Both the position numbers and the translations under genes were made by a program. The notes below the pieces were generated by a model. That model was not told the origin of the DNA, searched no databases, and was given only the letters and a program-made list of their open reading frames with translations. From the NCBI RefSeq assembly GCF_001655615.1, contig NZ_CP011567.1, forward strand, positions 4,845,001 to 4,909,000: a stretch of 64,000 nt of DNA, given 5' to 3'. Each line of letters starts with the position of its first letter. Positions within the stretch are counted from its first letter, which is position 1. Source of the DNA: Pseudomonas sp. GR 6-02. GTDB taxonomy: Bacteria; Pseudomonadota; Gammaproteobacteria; Pseudomonadales; Pseudomonadaceae. This document shows, in pieces, positions 53,022 through 62,733 of the stretch.

Positions 53022-53909
53022 GTGGATCGGATCGAATGCATGCGCGCCTTTGTCGTGACGGTTGGCGAGAACGGCTTCGCAGCTGCCGCTCGCGCGATGG
53101 ACGTGCCGCGATCAAAGGTGAGTAAACAGATTCAGGCGTTGGAGGAAGCAATCGGCGTGCAATTACTGCAGCGCACTACGCGCAGCCTGCACTTGACCGA
53201 GGCTGGCGCCGAGTATTTCGAGGCGGCGCGGGAGGTGTTGTCCGCGCTGGACGAGGCCGAGCAGCGCGCTCGAGACGGCATCGGCGAGCTACGTGGGGTG
53301 TTGCGGGTGAATGCGCCGATGTCGTTCGGCCTGCATCGCCTTGGACGGTTGATTCCGCTGTTCCATGAGCAGCATCCGAACATCGAGCTTCAACTGGTGC
53401 TCAGCGATCAACAGGTCGATCCAGTGCGTGGCGGCTTCGATGTGACGATTCGCATCGCCAGCATGCCAGACTCGACCATGATCGCCCGGCAACTGGCACC
53501 GGCACCGCGGATCATGGTGGCCTCCCCCGCCTATCTGGCGCGTGCAGGCATACCGCGGACCCCGCAAGACTTGCGCGCGCATCAATGCCTGAATTACGGG
53601 TATCTGCAAAGCGGCGTGAGCCTGCAGTTGTGCAATGGCAAGGAGACGCAACGGGTCAACGTTTCCGGCCCGTTGCACGCCAACAACGGCGACTTGCTCG
53701 CTCAGGCCGCCGAAGCCGGGATGGGCATCGCCCTGTTGCCTGATTTCATTGTGGAAGGCGCGTTGGCGGCAGGCCGCCTGGTGCCGGTGCTGTGCGAGTG
53801 GCAGGCACCAGCGATTACCATCAACGCGGTTTACCCTTCCTCGCGTCGCGTACCGCAAAAGACCCGGGCGTTTATTGAGTTTCTGGTGGCGCAGTTGGCG
53901 CCGAATTAA
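53022..53909 (+). CDS. LysR-family regulator divergent from the YcaC-like hydrolase
   Basis: The 295-residue protein has an N-terminal helix-turn-helix (AFVVTVGENGFAAAARAMDV, then VSKQIQALEEAIG) and a LysR effector domain. The GTG at 53022 has AGGGA six bases upstream. Its position suggests that it regulates the hydrolase gene and itself. It ends 6 bp before the convergent EamA gene. Confidence 0.87.
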   Translation: MDRIECMRAFVVTVGENGFAAAARAMDVPRSKVSKQIQALEEAIGVQLLQRTTRSLHLTEAGAEYFEAAREVLSALDEAEQRARDGIGELRGVLRVNAPMSFGLHRLGRLIPLFHEQHPNIELQLVLSDQQVDPVRGGFDVTIRIASMPDSTMIARQLAPAPRIMVASPAYLARAGIPRTPQDLRAHQCLNYGYLQSGVSLQLCNGKETQRVNVSGPLHANNGDLLAQAAEAGMGIALLPDFIVEGALAAGRLVPVLCEWQAPAITINAVYPSSRRVPQKTRAFIEFLVAQLAPN

Positions 53910-53915
53910 CCCGGT

Positions 53916-54782
53916 TTAGTGTGCAATGACGGGTTGGCGTACACCCAACCGGCTGATCCACACCGCCGCCAGAATGACCGATCCACCCAACAACAACCGC
54001 CCCAACTCTTCATGCTGATTCCAGATCAGCAAATTGATCAGCAACCCCACCGGCACATGCAGATTATTCATCACCGCCAGCGTCCCGCCATTCACCAGGC
54101 ACGCGCCCTTGTTCCACCAGTACAAGCCCAGCGCGGTCGAGACCAGACCGAGGAACAGCAGCACGCCCCATTGCAGCGGCGCTTCGGGCAGGAAGTTCTG
54201 TTTGCCGAACAGCAGAAATGCCGGCAACGCCACCGCCAATGCGCCCAGATAGAAGTAGCCGAATCGCCGATAATGCGGCAGATCGCTCGGATGGCGGGCC
54301 ACCAGATGTTTATAGAGCACCTGCCCGGCGGCATAGGTGAAGTTGGCCAGTTGCAGCAACAGAAAGCCCATGAAGAAGTCCGGATTGATCCGGTCGTAGC
54401 GAATCACTGCCGCACCCGCCACGGCCACCAATGCCGCGATCAAGGCCCACGGATTGAAGCGCCGGTTCAGTGCGTCTTCGATCAGGGTCACGTGCAGCGG
54501 CGTGAGGATGGTGAACAGCAGCACTTCCGGCACCGTCAGCACGCGGAAGCTCAAATACAAACAGACATAGGTCACACCGAACTGCAGCGCGCCGATCAAC
54601 AACATCCCGCGCATGAATGCCGGCTCGACCGAACGCCAGCGTGTCAGCGGAATGAACACCAGCCCCGCCAGCAGCACTCGCACCAGCACCGCGAAGTAGC
54701 TGTCGACATGACCGGCCAGGTACTCGCCGATCAAACTGAAGGAAAACGCCTGGATCAGCGTGACAAAAAGTAGATAGCCCAT
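53916..54782 (-). CDS. EamA-family carboxylate/amino acid/amine transporter
   Basis: The 288-residue protein has ten membrane segments in two EamA halves. It starts MGYLLFVTLIQAFSFSLIGE and contains TVPEVLLFTILTPLHVTLIE; it resembles the group annotated as carboxylate/amino acid/amine transporters. The ATG at 54782 follows GAGG. It ends tail to tail with the LysR gene. The substrate cannot be told. Confidence 0.85.
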   Translation of the reverse strand: MGYLLFVTLIQAFSFSLIGEYLAGHVDSYFAVLVRVLLAGLVFIPLTRWRSVEPAFMRGMLLIGALQFGVTYVCLYLSFRVLTVPEVLLFTILTPLHVTLIEDALNRRFNPWALIAALVAVAGAAVIRYDRINPDFFMGFLLLQLANFTYAAGQVLYKHLVARHPSDLPHYRRFGYFYLGALAVALPAFLLFGKQNFLPEAPLQWGVLLFLGLVSTALGLYWWNKGACLVNGGTLAVMNNLHVPVGLLINLLIWNQHEELGRLLLGGSVILAAVWISRLGVRQPVIAH

Positions 54783-54899
54783 GCTCGCCTCGTTTTGAAT
54801 GGCGGCGACGATAGCGGTTTTTGCCCGTTATCGCGAACGCTCAGCCAACAACAAGCCCGGTCCCACAGAATCATCAGCGCCCACTAAATCCCAGGCAAA

Positions 54900-54938
54900 A
54901 AAAAGCCCGATCTCGCTAAAGCGTTCAATCGGGCTAGA
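54900..54938 (-). terminator. Terminator of the azoR gene
   Basis: On the minus strand AGCCCGAT and ATCGGGCT pair around a loop of about 17 bases containing a smaller CGCTTTAGCG hairpin. It is followed by TTTTTTT. It lies about 105 bp after the azoR stop codon. Confidence 0.75.
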
Positions 54939-55042
54939 GCACTCAGGAGCAATAAGTGCAAAGGGAGGTTCGATGCGCGTGCAGGCTTGAAGGGTCGCGC
55001 CAGGTCACTAGACCATCCAGCGATTATCTGGCGATTAACGAC

Positions 55043-55642
55043 TCAGGCGACCTGGGCCAGTTTGGCGTTGGCCTGGTTCAGGCCTTTCTCCTGGAAGTCG
55101 CCGCCCAGGTTCATGCCTTCGGCGTGAATGAACGTGACGTCGTGGATGCCGATGAAGCCCATGACCTGACGCAGGTAGGGTTCCTGGTGATCCGCGGTGC
55201 TGCCGGCGTAGATCCCGCCGCGAGCGGTCAGCACGTAGGCACGCTTGCCGCTGAGCAAGCCTTGCGGGCCGGTTTCGGTGTATTTGAAGGTCACGCCGGC
55301 ACGCAGCACATGGTCGAGCCAGGCTTTCAGGGTGCTCGGAATCGCGAAGTTGTACATGGGCGCTGCCATCACCAGCACGTCGGCGGCCAGCAGTTCGTCG
55401 GTCAATTGGTTGGAGCGTTCCAGCGAGGCCTGTTCGATCTCGTTGCGTTGTTCGACAGGTTTCATCCAGCCGCCCAGCAGGTTGATGTCCAGGTGCGGCA
55501 CCGGGTTGACGGCCAGGTCACGGACGGTGATCTGGTCGGCCGGGTGTGCGGCTTTCCACTGACTGATGAAGGTCTGGGTCAGCTGGCGGGAAACCGAGTC
55601 TTGCTGACGGGCGCTGCTTTCGATGATCAGAACGCGGGACAT
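55043..55642 (-). CDS. azoR: FMN-dependent NADH-azoreductase
   Basis: The 199-residue flavodoxin-fold protein has the FMN phosphate-binding start (VLIIESSARQQDSVSRQLTQ), the motif PMYNFAIPSTLKAWLDHVLR and LTARGGIYAG of the AzoR family. These enzymes reduce azo bonds and quinones with NADH. The ATG at 55642 has GGAGG nine bases upstream. It is transcribed alone, with its own terminator. Confidence 0.92.
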   Translation of the reverse strand: MSRVLIIESSARQQDSVSRQLTQTFISQWKAAHPADQITVRDLAVNPVPHLDINLLGGWMKPVEQRNEIEQASLERSNQLTDELLAADVLVMAAPMYNFAIPSTLKAWLDHVLRAGVTFKYTETGPQGLLSGKRAYVLTARGGIYAGSTADHQEPYLRQVMGFIGIHDVTFIHAEGMNLGGDFQEKGLNQANAKLAQVA

Positions 55643-55792
55643 GGGATGTAGCCTCCATCTGAGAATGCTGTAGGTCGATGGAGTGAAGGTTAAACAGAGT
55701 CATATCGATGAAAAAGCGCAAATAACTGCTATAAAGCATCGATAAATTCGTTTATAAGCGAAGCATGCCCAGCCGACATGCTCCGCTTGAGG

Positions 55793-56122
55793 TCATTTCG
55801 GGGTGCAAGTCAGGTCGATACGCAGCTTGATGATGGTGCGGGTGAACTTGGCCGTGGCGTTTTTGTGTTTGCCGGCGGGTACGTCGATCTTGCGGGTGCG
55901 TGGCGCTTCCGGACCGTTATTGAAAACCACTTTGCAAGTGACGTCGGTGTCGCCGTAGTTGTTGACCTGAATGGAGCCGATGTCGGCGTCCGTGTCATAG
56001 GCGTTGTAGTCGACCTTCAAACCGTTGAGCTGTTTATTGACATCGATCGGATAGGCAAACGCAGTCAGAGGCAACATCGCCAACACCGCACACCCCGCCA
56101 TCACACAACAGATTTTTTTCAT
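55793..56122 (-). CDS. Hypothetical secreted protein, 109 residues
   Basis: It has a signal peptide (VLAMLPLTAFA) and a small beta-rich mature part (YPIDVNKQLNGLKVDYNAYD, then CKVVFNNGPEAPRTRKIDVP) with two cysteines likely to pair. The ATG at 56122 follows GGAGA. It is divergent from a LysR gene across 49 bp, a spacing that suggests shared control. No family is recognised. Confidence 0.7.
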   Translation of the reverse strand: MKKICCVMAGCAVLAMLPLTAFAYPIDVNKQLNGLKVDYNAYDTDADIGSIQVNNYGDTDVTCKVVFNNGPEAPRTRKIDVPAGKHKNATAKFTRTIIKLRIDLTCTPK

Positions 56123-56171
56123 TCGGCAGTCTCCAATAAGAACTGCCAGCTTAGGACAAGAGGAGCTCAAC

Positions 56172-57095
56172 ATGAAAGCGCCCCGCGTGACCCTTGATCA
56201 ATGGCGAACGTTGCAGGCCGTGGTCGATCACGGCGGTTTCGCCCAGGCCGCCGAAGTGCTGCACCGTTCGCAATCGTCGGTCAGCTACACCGTAGCGCGC
56301 ATGCAGGACCAACTCGGCGTACCGCTGTTGCGCATCGATGGCCGCAAAGCGGTGCTCACCGAGGCCGGCGGCGTGCTGCTGCGCCGCTCCCGGCAACTGG
56401 TGAAACAGGCCAGCCAACTTGAAGACCTGGCCCACCACATGGAACAAGGCTGGGAAGCGGAAGTACGGCTGGTGGTCGACGCCGCGTACCCGAGCGCCCG
56501 CCTCGTCCGCGCCTTGACCGCGTTCATGCCGCAAAGTCGCGGTTGCCGGGTGCGGCTGCGTGAAGAAGTGTTATCGGGGGTGGAAGAAGTATTGCTCGAA
56601 GGCGTGGCCGATCTGGCCATTACCAGTTTCAGTATTCCCGGCTACCTGGGCGCGGAGCTGAGCGATGTCGAATTCATCGCGGTCGCCCACCCCGAACATG
56701 CCCTGCATCGTCTGAATCGCGAGCTGAGCTTCCAGGACCTGGAAAGCCAGATGCAAGTGGTGATCCGCGACTCCGGCCGTCAGCAACCGCGAGATGTCGG
56801 CTGGCTCGGTGCCGAACAGCGCTGGACCGTTGGCAGCCTGGCCACTGCCGCGACCTTCGTCAGCAGCGGTCTGGGCTTCGCCTGGCTACCCCGGCACATG
56901 ATCGAGCGCGAACTCAAGGAAGGCACGCTCAAAGTGCTACCGTTGGATCAGGGCGGAAGCCGCAACCCGAGTTTCTATCTGTATTCGAACAAGGACAAAC
57001 CCTTGGGCCCGGCCACGCAGATTCTCATCGAACTGCTGCGCACCTTTGACACCGCGCCGCTGGATGCGCCCTTCGCCGCGCCCGAACAAGCCTGA
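56172..57095 (+). CDS. LysR-family transcriptional regulator
   Basis: The 307-residue protein has the helix-turn-helix QWRTLQAVVDHGGFAQAAEV with SSVSYTVARMQDQLG, and a LysR effector domain. GAGGAG lies before the ATG. It starts 49 bp from the divergent secreted-protein gene and is followed 14 bp later by the alpha/beta hydrolase, so it may regulate either or both. Confidence 0.87.
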   Translation: MKAPRVTLDQWRTLQAVVDHGGFAQAAEVLHRSQSSVSYTVARMQDQLGVPLLRIDGRKAVLTEAGGVLLRRSRQLVKQASQLEDLAHHMEQGWEAEVRLVVDAAYPSARLVRALTAFMPQSRGCRVRLREEVLSGVEEVLLEGVADLAITSFSIPGYLGAELSDVEFIAVAHPEHALHRLNRELSFQDLESQMQVVIRDSGRQQPRDVGWLGAEQRWTVGSLATAATFVSSGLGFAWLPRHMIERELKEGTLKVLPLDQGGSRNPSFYLYSNKDKPLGPATQILIELLRTFDTAPLDAPFAAPEQA

Positions 57096-57109
57096 CACGG
57101 AGTGTACCC

Positions 57110-57913
57110 ATGGCCTATTTCGAACATGAAGGTTGCAACCTGCACTATGAGGAATATGGCCACGGCACTCCGTTGCTGCTGGTTCACGGGTTGGGCTCCA
57201 GCACCCAGGACTGGGAAATGCAGATCCCGGCGCTCGCCGCCCACCATCGGGTGATCGTGCCGGATGTGCGCGGCCACGGGCGCTCCGACAAACCCCGCGA
57301 GCGCTACAGCATCGCCGGGTTCAGCGCCGACCTGATCGCGCTGATCGAACACTTGAACCTTGGCCCTGCACATCTTGTGGGGCTTTCGATGGGTGGCATG
57401 ATCGCTTTTCAACTGGCGGTGGACCAGCCGCAACTGCTCAAGAGCCTGTGCATCGTCAACAGCGCGCCCGAGGTCAAACGGCGCAGCCGCAACGATTATT
57501 GGCAGTGGTTCAAACGCTGGAGCCTGATGCGCGTACTGAGCATGGGCACCATCGGCAAGGCCCTGGGCGCCAAACTGTTTCCCAAGCCGGAACAAGCTTC
57601 GTTACGACAAAAAATAGCGGCGCGCTGGGCAAAAAACGACAAACATGCTTATCTCGCCAGCTTCGATGCCATCGTTGGCTGGGGGGTTCAGGAACGACTT
57701 TCCAGGGTTTCCTGTCCAACCCTCGTCGTCAGCGCCGACCGTGACTACACCCCGGTCGCGCTGAAAGAAACCTATGTAAAACTGCTGCCCGATGCGCGGC
57801 TGGTGGTGATCGCCGATTCGCGCCACGCCACCCCGCTGGATCAACCCGAACGCTTCAACCAAACGCTGCTCGAGTTTCTCACCGCAGTCGACACCACCAC
57901 TCAGGATCACTGA
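57110..57913 (+). CDS. Alpha/beta hydrolase
   Basis: The 267-residue protein has the oxyanion-hole HGLG, the nucleophile elbow GLSMGG (Ser93), an acid in SADRDYTP and a histidine in DSRHATPLDQPE, a full catalytic triad. It resembles 3-oxoadipate enol-lactonase-type esterases, but no such pathway is nearby. It starts 14 bp after the LysR gene and ends 3 bp before ppiA, so it is probably in one transcript with both. Confidence 0.88.
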   Translation: MAYFEHEGCNLHYEEYGHGTPLLLVHGLGSSTQDWEMQIPALAAHHRVIVPDVRGHGRSDKPRERYSIAGFSADLIALIEHLNLGPAHLVGLSMGGMIAFQLAVDQPQLLKSLCIVNSAPEVKRRSRNDYWQWFKRWSLMRVLSMGTIGKALGAKLFPKPEQASLRQKIAARWAKNDKHAYLASFDAIVGWGVQERLSRVSCPTLVVSADRDYTPVALKETYVKLLPDARLVVIADSRHATPLDQPERFNQTLLEFLTAVDTTTQDH

Positions 57914-57916
57914 CCC

Positions 57917-58480
57917 ATGCTGAAAAAAATCGCCCTCGTCGCCGGCTCCGTTCTGTTTGCCGCCAACCTGATGGCCGCTACGCCGGCCAAGGCACCCCAC
58001 GTGCTGCTGGAGACCACCAACGGCCAGATCGAAATCGAACTGGACCCGGTCAAGGCGCCGATCAGTACCAAGAACTTCCTTGAGTACGTCGACAGTGGCT
58101 TCTACAACAACACGATTTTTCACCGTGTGATTCCAGGTTTCATGGCTCAGGGCGGTGGTTTCACTGCACAGATGCAACAGAAGGAAACCAAGGCACCGAT
58201 CAAAAACGAAGCCAGCAACGGCCTGCATAACGTGCGTGGCACGCTGTCGATGGCGCGTACTTCAAACCCGGATTCGGCCACCAGCCAGTTCTTCATCAAC
58301 GTGGCCGATAACGCCTTCCTCGATCCGGGTCGCGACGCCGGTTACGCCGTCTTCGCCAAAGTGGTCAAGGGCATGGACGTGGTGGACATCATCGTCAACT
58401 CTCAGACCACCACCAAACAAGGCATGCAGAACGTGCCTGTCGACCCGGTGCTGATCAAGTCGGCCAAGCGCATCGACTGA
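57917..58480 (+). CDS. ppiA: Periplasmic peptidyl-prolyl cis-trans isomerase, cyclophilin type
   Basis: The 187-residue protein has a signal peptide (AANLMA, cleaved near ATPAKA) and the cyclophilin core: [36 protein letters not shown] and [15 protein letters not shown]. The size and export signal match PpiA. It helps proteins fold in the periplasm by isomerising proline bonds. It starts 3 bp after the hydrolase stop. Confidence 0.92.
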   Translation: MLKKIALVAGSVLFAANLMAATPAKAPHVLLETTNGQIEIELDPVKAPISTKNFLEYVDSGFYNNTIFHRVIPGFMAQGGGFTAQMQQKETKAPIKNEASNGLHNVRGTLSMARTSNPDSATSQFFINVADNAFLDPGRDAGYAVFAKVVKGMDVVDIIVNSQTTTKQGMQNVPVDPVLIKSAKRID

Positions 58481-58568
58481 GTACACCGGCAGTCTTGAGC
58501 GGTGGCCGGTCGATATCCGGCGCCGCTCATATCGTTTAAAGGAGAGCCCGTACACGGGCGGAGAACCG

Positions 58569-60401
58569 ATGCTTTATCGCCGTTTCGAAAAACTGATCGA
58601 CATTTTCCGCGACGCCCCGACGGCGGCTCCACCGAGTCGGGTTCTCTCCTTCTATACCTACTACCTCAAGCAGGTCTGGCCAATCTTCGCCGTTTTGTTG
58701 GTCGTCGGCCTGTTCGGCGCGCTGATCGAAGTGGCGCTGTTCAGCTACCTGAGTCGCATCATCGACCTGACCCAGAGCACATCCAACGTCGACTTCTTCA
58801 AGGTCCACGGCGTGGAATTGGCCTGGATGGCAGCGGTGGCGCTGATCCTGCGCCCCTTGTTCCTCGCCCTGCATGACATGCTGGTGCACCAGACCTTGAG
58901 TCCGGGCATGACCAGCCTGATCCGCTGGCAGAACCACAGTTACGTGCTCAAACAGAGCCTGAATTTCTTCCAGAACGACTTCGCCGGGCGCATCGCCCAA
59001 CGCATCATGCAAACCGGCAACTCCCTGCGCGACTCTGCCGTGCAAGCGGTGGATGCGCTGTGGCACGTGCTGATCTATGCGATCAGCTCGCTGGTGCTGT
59101 TCGCCGAAGCCGACTGGCGACTGATGATCCCGCTGCTGATCTGGATCGCCGCCTACATCGGCGCGCTCTACTACTTCGTGCCGCGGGTGAAAGAGCGTTC
59201 GGTGGTGTCCTCCGATGCGCGCTCCAAACTCATGGGGCGGATCGTCGACGGCTACACCAACATCACTACCCTCAAGCTGTTCGCCCACACCAACTTCGAA
59301 CAGCAGTACGCCCGCGAAGCCATTGCGGAACAGACCGAAAAAGCCCAACTGGCCGGCCGTGTGGTCACCAGCATGGACGTGGTCATCACCAGCATGAACG
59401 GCCTCTTGATCGTCGGCACCACCGGGCTGGCCCTGTGGCTGTGGACGCAGTCACTGATCAGCGTGGGCGCGATTGCCTTGGCCACCGGGCTGGTGATCCG
59501 CATCGTCAACATGTCCGGCTGGATCATGTGGGTGGTCAACGGCATTTTCGAAAACATCGGCATGGTCCAGGACGGTTTGCAGACCATCGCCCAACCGGTC
59601 AGCGTCACCGACCGCGAACAGGCAAAACCCTTGGCAGTGGCCCGTGGCGAGGTGCGTTTCGAACACGTCGATTTCCACTACGGCAAGAAGAGCGGGATCA
59701 TCGGCGGCCTCAACCTGACCATTAAGCCCGGCGAAAAAATCGGCCTGATCGGCCCCTCCGGCGCCGGCAAATCGACGTTGGTCAACCTGCTGCTGCGCCT
59801 GTATGACGTGCAGGGCGGGCGGATCCTCATCGACGGCCAGAACATCGCCGAAGTCGGGCAGGAAAGCCTGCGCGAACGCATCGGCATGATCACCCAGGAC
59901 ACCTCACTGCTGCACCGCTCGATCCGCGACAATCTGCTGTATGGCAAACCCGACGCCACCGACGCCGAACTCTGGGAAGCGGTGCGCAAGGCCCGTGCCG
60001 ACGAGTTCATCCCGCTGCTGTCGGACTCCGAAGGCCGCACCGGTTTCGATGCCCATGTCGGTGAGCGCGGGGTGAAACTCTCCGGTGGCCAGCGTCAGCG
60101 GATTGCCATCGCCCGGGTGCTGCTCAAGGACGCGCCGATCCTGATCATGGACGAAGCGACCTCGGCACTGGACTCGGAAGTCGAAGCAGCAATCCAGGAA
60201 AGCCTCGAAACCCTGATGCAGGGCAAAACCGTGATCGCCATCGCTCACCGTCTCTCGACCATTGCCCGGATGGACCGGTTGGTGGTGCTGGAAAACGGCA
60301 AGATCGCCGAAACCGGCAGCCACGCCGAACTGCTGGCCCATGGCGGTTTGTATGCACGGTTATGGCAACACCAGACCGGCGGGTTTGTCGGGATCGATTG
60401 A
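58569..60401 (+). CDS. ABC exporter, MsbA-like fused permease/ATPase
   Basis: The 610-residue half-transporter has six membrane segments (about 30-330) and an ATPase domain with Walker A LIGPSGAGKST, signature LSGGQRQRI, Walker B ILIMDEATSALDSE and the H-loop AHRLST. It would work as a homodimer exporting lipid or drug-like molecules. The ATG at 58569 follows GGAG. It is 88 bp after ppiA; a hairpin (TGAGCGG with CCGCTCA) lies between. A strong terminator follows. Confidence 0.9.
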   Translation: MLYRRFEKLIDIFRDAPTAAPPSRVLSFYTYYLKQVWPIFAVLLVVGLFGALIEVALFSYLSRIIDLTQSTSNVDFFKVHGVELAWMAAVALILRPLFLALHDMLVHQTLSPGMTSLIRWQNHSYVLKQSLNFFQNDFAGRIAQRIMQTGNSLRDSAVQAVDALWHVLIYAISSLVLFAEADWRLMIPLLIWIAAYIGALYYFVPRVKERSVVSSDARSKLMGRIVDGYTNITTLKLFAHTNFEQQYAREAIAEQTEKAQLAGRVVTSMDVVITSMNGLLIVGTTGLALWLWTQSLISVGAIALATGLVIRIVNMSGWIMWVVNGIFENIGMVQDGLQTIAQPVSVTDREQAKPLAVARGEVRFEHVDFHYGKKSGIIGGLNLTIKPGEKIGLIGPSGAGKSTLVNLLLRLYDVQGGRILIDGQNIAEVGQESLRERIGMITQDTSLLHRSIRDNLLYGKPDATDAELWEAVRKARADEFIPLLSDSEGRTGFDAHVGERGVKLSGGQRQRIAIARVLLKDAPILIMDEATSALDSEVEAAIQESLETLMQGKTVIAIAHRLSTIARMDRLVVLENGKIAETGSHAELLAHGGLYARLWQHQTGGFVGID

Positions 60402-60443
60402 GCCGCGATCTTGGCGCCATCAGCCACACAGAAGAACACCAGA

Positions 60444-60486
60444 AACCGCCAGAGCCCGCTAACCACGGGCTCTGGCGGTTTTTTAT
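60444..60486 (+). terminator. Terminator of the ABC exporter gene
   Basis: A 15-base stem, ACCGCCAGAGCCCG with CGGGCTCTGGCGGT, has a short loop and is followed by TTTTTT. The minus-strand side has fewer Ts, so it acts mainly on the plus strand. Confidence 0.92.
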
Positions 60487-60597
60487 GGTCACTGGAATTC
60501 CGTAAAAATCCTGCTGTACTCAGCCAAGGTACTGGAGGTTCCGTAGTCCATCTGCTGGATGCACAACGACAGTGTTATCTCGATAGGGAAACTCGCT

Positions 60598-61296
60598 ATG
60601 TCTTTGTTCAAACGTTCGGCTACAGAATTGGTAGGTACGTTCTGGCTGGTATTGGGAGGGTGCGGCAGTGCGGTCCTGGCGGCAGCGTTTCCAAACGTGG
60701 GGATCGGTTTACTGGGGGTGTCCCTGGCATTCGGTTTGACGGTACTGACGATGGCCTTCGCCATCGGCCACATCTCGGGTTGTCATCTCAACCCTGCGGT
60801 TTCAGTCGGACTGGTCGTCGGCGGACGCTTCCCTGCCAAAGAACTGCCCGCCTACATCATCGCCCAGGTGATTGGCGGGATCATCGCAGCGGCCTTGCTG
60901 TACTTCATCGCCAGTGGCAGACCCGGCTTCGAACTGGCCAGCGGCCTGGCGTCCAATGGCTATGGCGAACACTCGCCAGGCGGCTACTCGATGGCGGCGG
61001 GGTTTGTCAGTGAACTGGTGATGACCGCCATGTTCATCCTGATCATTCTCGGCGCCACCGATAAACGCGCCCCGGCCGGGCTGGCGCCCATCGCCATCGG
61101 CCTGGCGCTGACCCTGATCCATCTGATCTCGATTCCGGTCACCAACACCTCGGTCAACCCGGCCCGCAGTACCGGACCGGCGCTTATTGTCGGGGGCTGG
61201 GCGATTCAACAGCTATGGCTATTCTGGCTGGCGCCGATTCTGGGGGCGGTCATCGGTGGTGTGATGTACCGCTGGCTGGGCAAAGAAGACAGTTAA
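60598..61296 (+). CDS. aqpZ: Aquaporin Z
   Basis: The 232-residue protein has six membrane segments and two NPA boxes (HLNPAVS at 65-67 and SVNPARS at 187-189), with the selectivity-filter arginine after the second. The narrow-filter residues and length fit the water channel AqpZ rather than a glycerol facilitator. The ATG at 60598 begins [20 protein letters not shown]; the longer frame is not needed. It stands alone. Confidence 0.93.
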   Translation: MSLFKRSATELVGTFWLVLGGCGSAVLAAAFPNVGIGLLGVSLAFGLTVLTMAFAIGHISGCHLNPAVSVGLVVGGRFPAKELPAYIIAQVIGGIIAAALLYFIASGRPGFELASGLASNGYGEHSPGGYSMAAGFVSELVMTAMFILIILGATDKRAPAGLAPIAIGLALTLIHLISIPVTNTSVNPARSTGPALIVGGWAIQQLWLFWLAPILGAVIGGVMYRWLGKEDS

Positions 61297-61330
61297 TCTG
61301 CGCGACTGAGCCTGCAATCAACGGCGAAGA

Positions 61331-62455
61331 TCAGCCTTGTCGATAAGGCAAGGCGGTCTTCGCCTCTTCTGCATACCCCAGCACCCCGACGCGTTCGCGC
61401 TCGAGGAAGTCTTTCACCGCCGACTTCAAGCCCGGATGGCGCAGGTAATGCCAGGAATGGGTGATCACCGGTTCAAAGCCGCGAATCAGTTTGTGTTCGC
61501 CCTGAGCGCCGGCGTCGAAACGCTGAAAGCCGTTGGCAATGGCGTAATCCATACCCTGATAGAAACAGGTCTCGAAGTGCAGGCGATCGAACTCCGCCAG
61601 GCAACCCCAGTAACGGCCATAAAAGCTGTCGCCGCCGACCAGGCTGAAGGCCATGGCCACCGGCCGTGAACCTTGTTTGGCCAGCACCACGCGAATCGAC
61701 TCCGGCATGCGCTCGGCCAGCAGACTGAAAAATTCCCGCGTCAGGTAAGGCGTCTGCCGACGCACCGCGTAGGTATTGGCGTAGCAGGCGTACACAAAGT
61801 CCCACTGCGCCTGGGTCAGCTGCCGGCCTTCCAGCCATTCGAAGTCGATGCCCTGCCCTGCCACCTGCTCACGCTCCTTGCGCATTTGCTTGCGCTTACG
61901 CGAACTGAGGGCGTCGAGGAAGTCCTGAAAATCCCGGTAATCACGATTCTGCCAGTGGTACTGACAGCCAATGCGCTGCAACCAGCCTGGCTGTTCGGCC
62001 AATGCAGCGTCGGTGAACGGATCGGTGAAATTGATGTGGGCACTGGAAAGTTTTTCTATCTCCAGATAACCCGGCAGGCTCTGCAAGAGCTCGAAACCGT
62101 CCTCGATCGTCGCCGCCAGCAATCGCGGCCCGCTGACCGGACTGAACGGCACCGCCGTCAACAGTTTGGGGTAGTAGTCGATGCCCGCACGCTCACAGGC
62201 ATCGGCCCAGGCATGGTCGAACACGTATTCGCCGTAGGAGTGCCATTTGCGGTAACTGGGCAGCGCGGCGATCAGGCGCTCGCCTTCGACATGCAGCAGA
62301 TGCTCGGGCTGCCAGCCGGAATGCGGGCCCAGGCTGCCGCTGTCTTCCAGTGAACCGAGGAACGCGTGGCGCAGAAACGGCTGATTCTCCGGCACCAGGG
62401 CATCCCAGGTACGGGCTGCGATTTGCGACAGTGTATGCAGACGTTGCAGCGGCAT
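61331..62455 (-). CDS. GNAT/FemAB-like N-acyltransferase (DUF482, COG3146-like)
   Basis: The 374-residue protein has DUF482 features: ENQPFLRHAFLGSLEDSGSL near the N terminus, FSPVSGPRLLAA, LSSRKRKQMRKEREQVAGQG, SFYGRYWGCLAEFDRLHFET and FDAGAQGEHKLIRGFEP. Members are related to FemAB peptidoglycan amino-acyltransferases and GNAT enzymes; the substrate is unknown. The ATG at 62455 has GAGAGGAA upstream. It is convergent with aqpZ. Confidence 0.87.
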   Translation of the reverse strand: MPLQRLHTLSQIAARTWDALVPENQPFLRHAFLGSLEDSGSLGPHSGWQPEHLLHVEGERLIAALPSYRKWHSYGEYVFDHAWADACERAGIDYYPKLLTAVPFSPVSGPRLLAATIEDGFELLQSLPGYLEIEKLSSAHINFTDPFTDAALAEQPGWLQRIGCQYHWQNRDYRDFQDFLDALSSRKRKQMRKEREQVAGQGIDFEWLEGRQLTQAQWDFVYACYANTYAVRRQTPYLTREFFSLLAERMPESIRVVLAKQGSRPVAMAFSLVGGDSFYGRYWGCLAEFDRLHFETCFYQGMDYAIANGFQRFDAGAQGEHKLIRGFEPVITHSWHYLRHPGLKSAVKDFLERERVGVLGYAEEAKTALPYRQG

Positions 62456-62733
62456 TTTCCTCTCCACATCTTGGCGTGACAGCTCCGCGAGTATCGCCGA
62501 TCGCAGGGCGATCCACACGCGTCAATCCGATACAAGGCTCTGAATCGGGCATTTCGGAAACGTTTGTATCGTCATCGACCTGCCATCACTTCGCCACTGA
62601 CCTGTCATAAACCATCGCGATACTGGCGCCTGTTTTTAGAGCGTCGGGTTCTACCCGGCCACTGTTTTCCGACCTTCAACTGTCGGTTGTGTCCAGGATG
62701 GTTCAGCCATCCCTCTCATCTTCGGAGATTGCT
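62456..62733. promoter_or_regulatory. Intergenic region upstream of the porin, possible PHO box
   Basis: CTGCCATCACT at 62580 and CTGTCATAAAC at 62602 are PHO-box-like half-sites exactly 22 bp (two 11-bp units) apart; the unit between is degenerate. PhoB binds CTGTCAT repeats at 11-bp spacing. Control of the porin by phosphate is therefore possible but weakly supported. No gene was seen. Confidence 0.35.
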
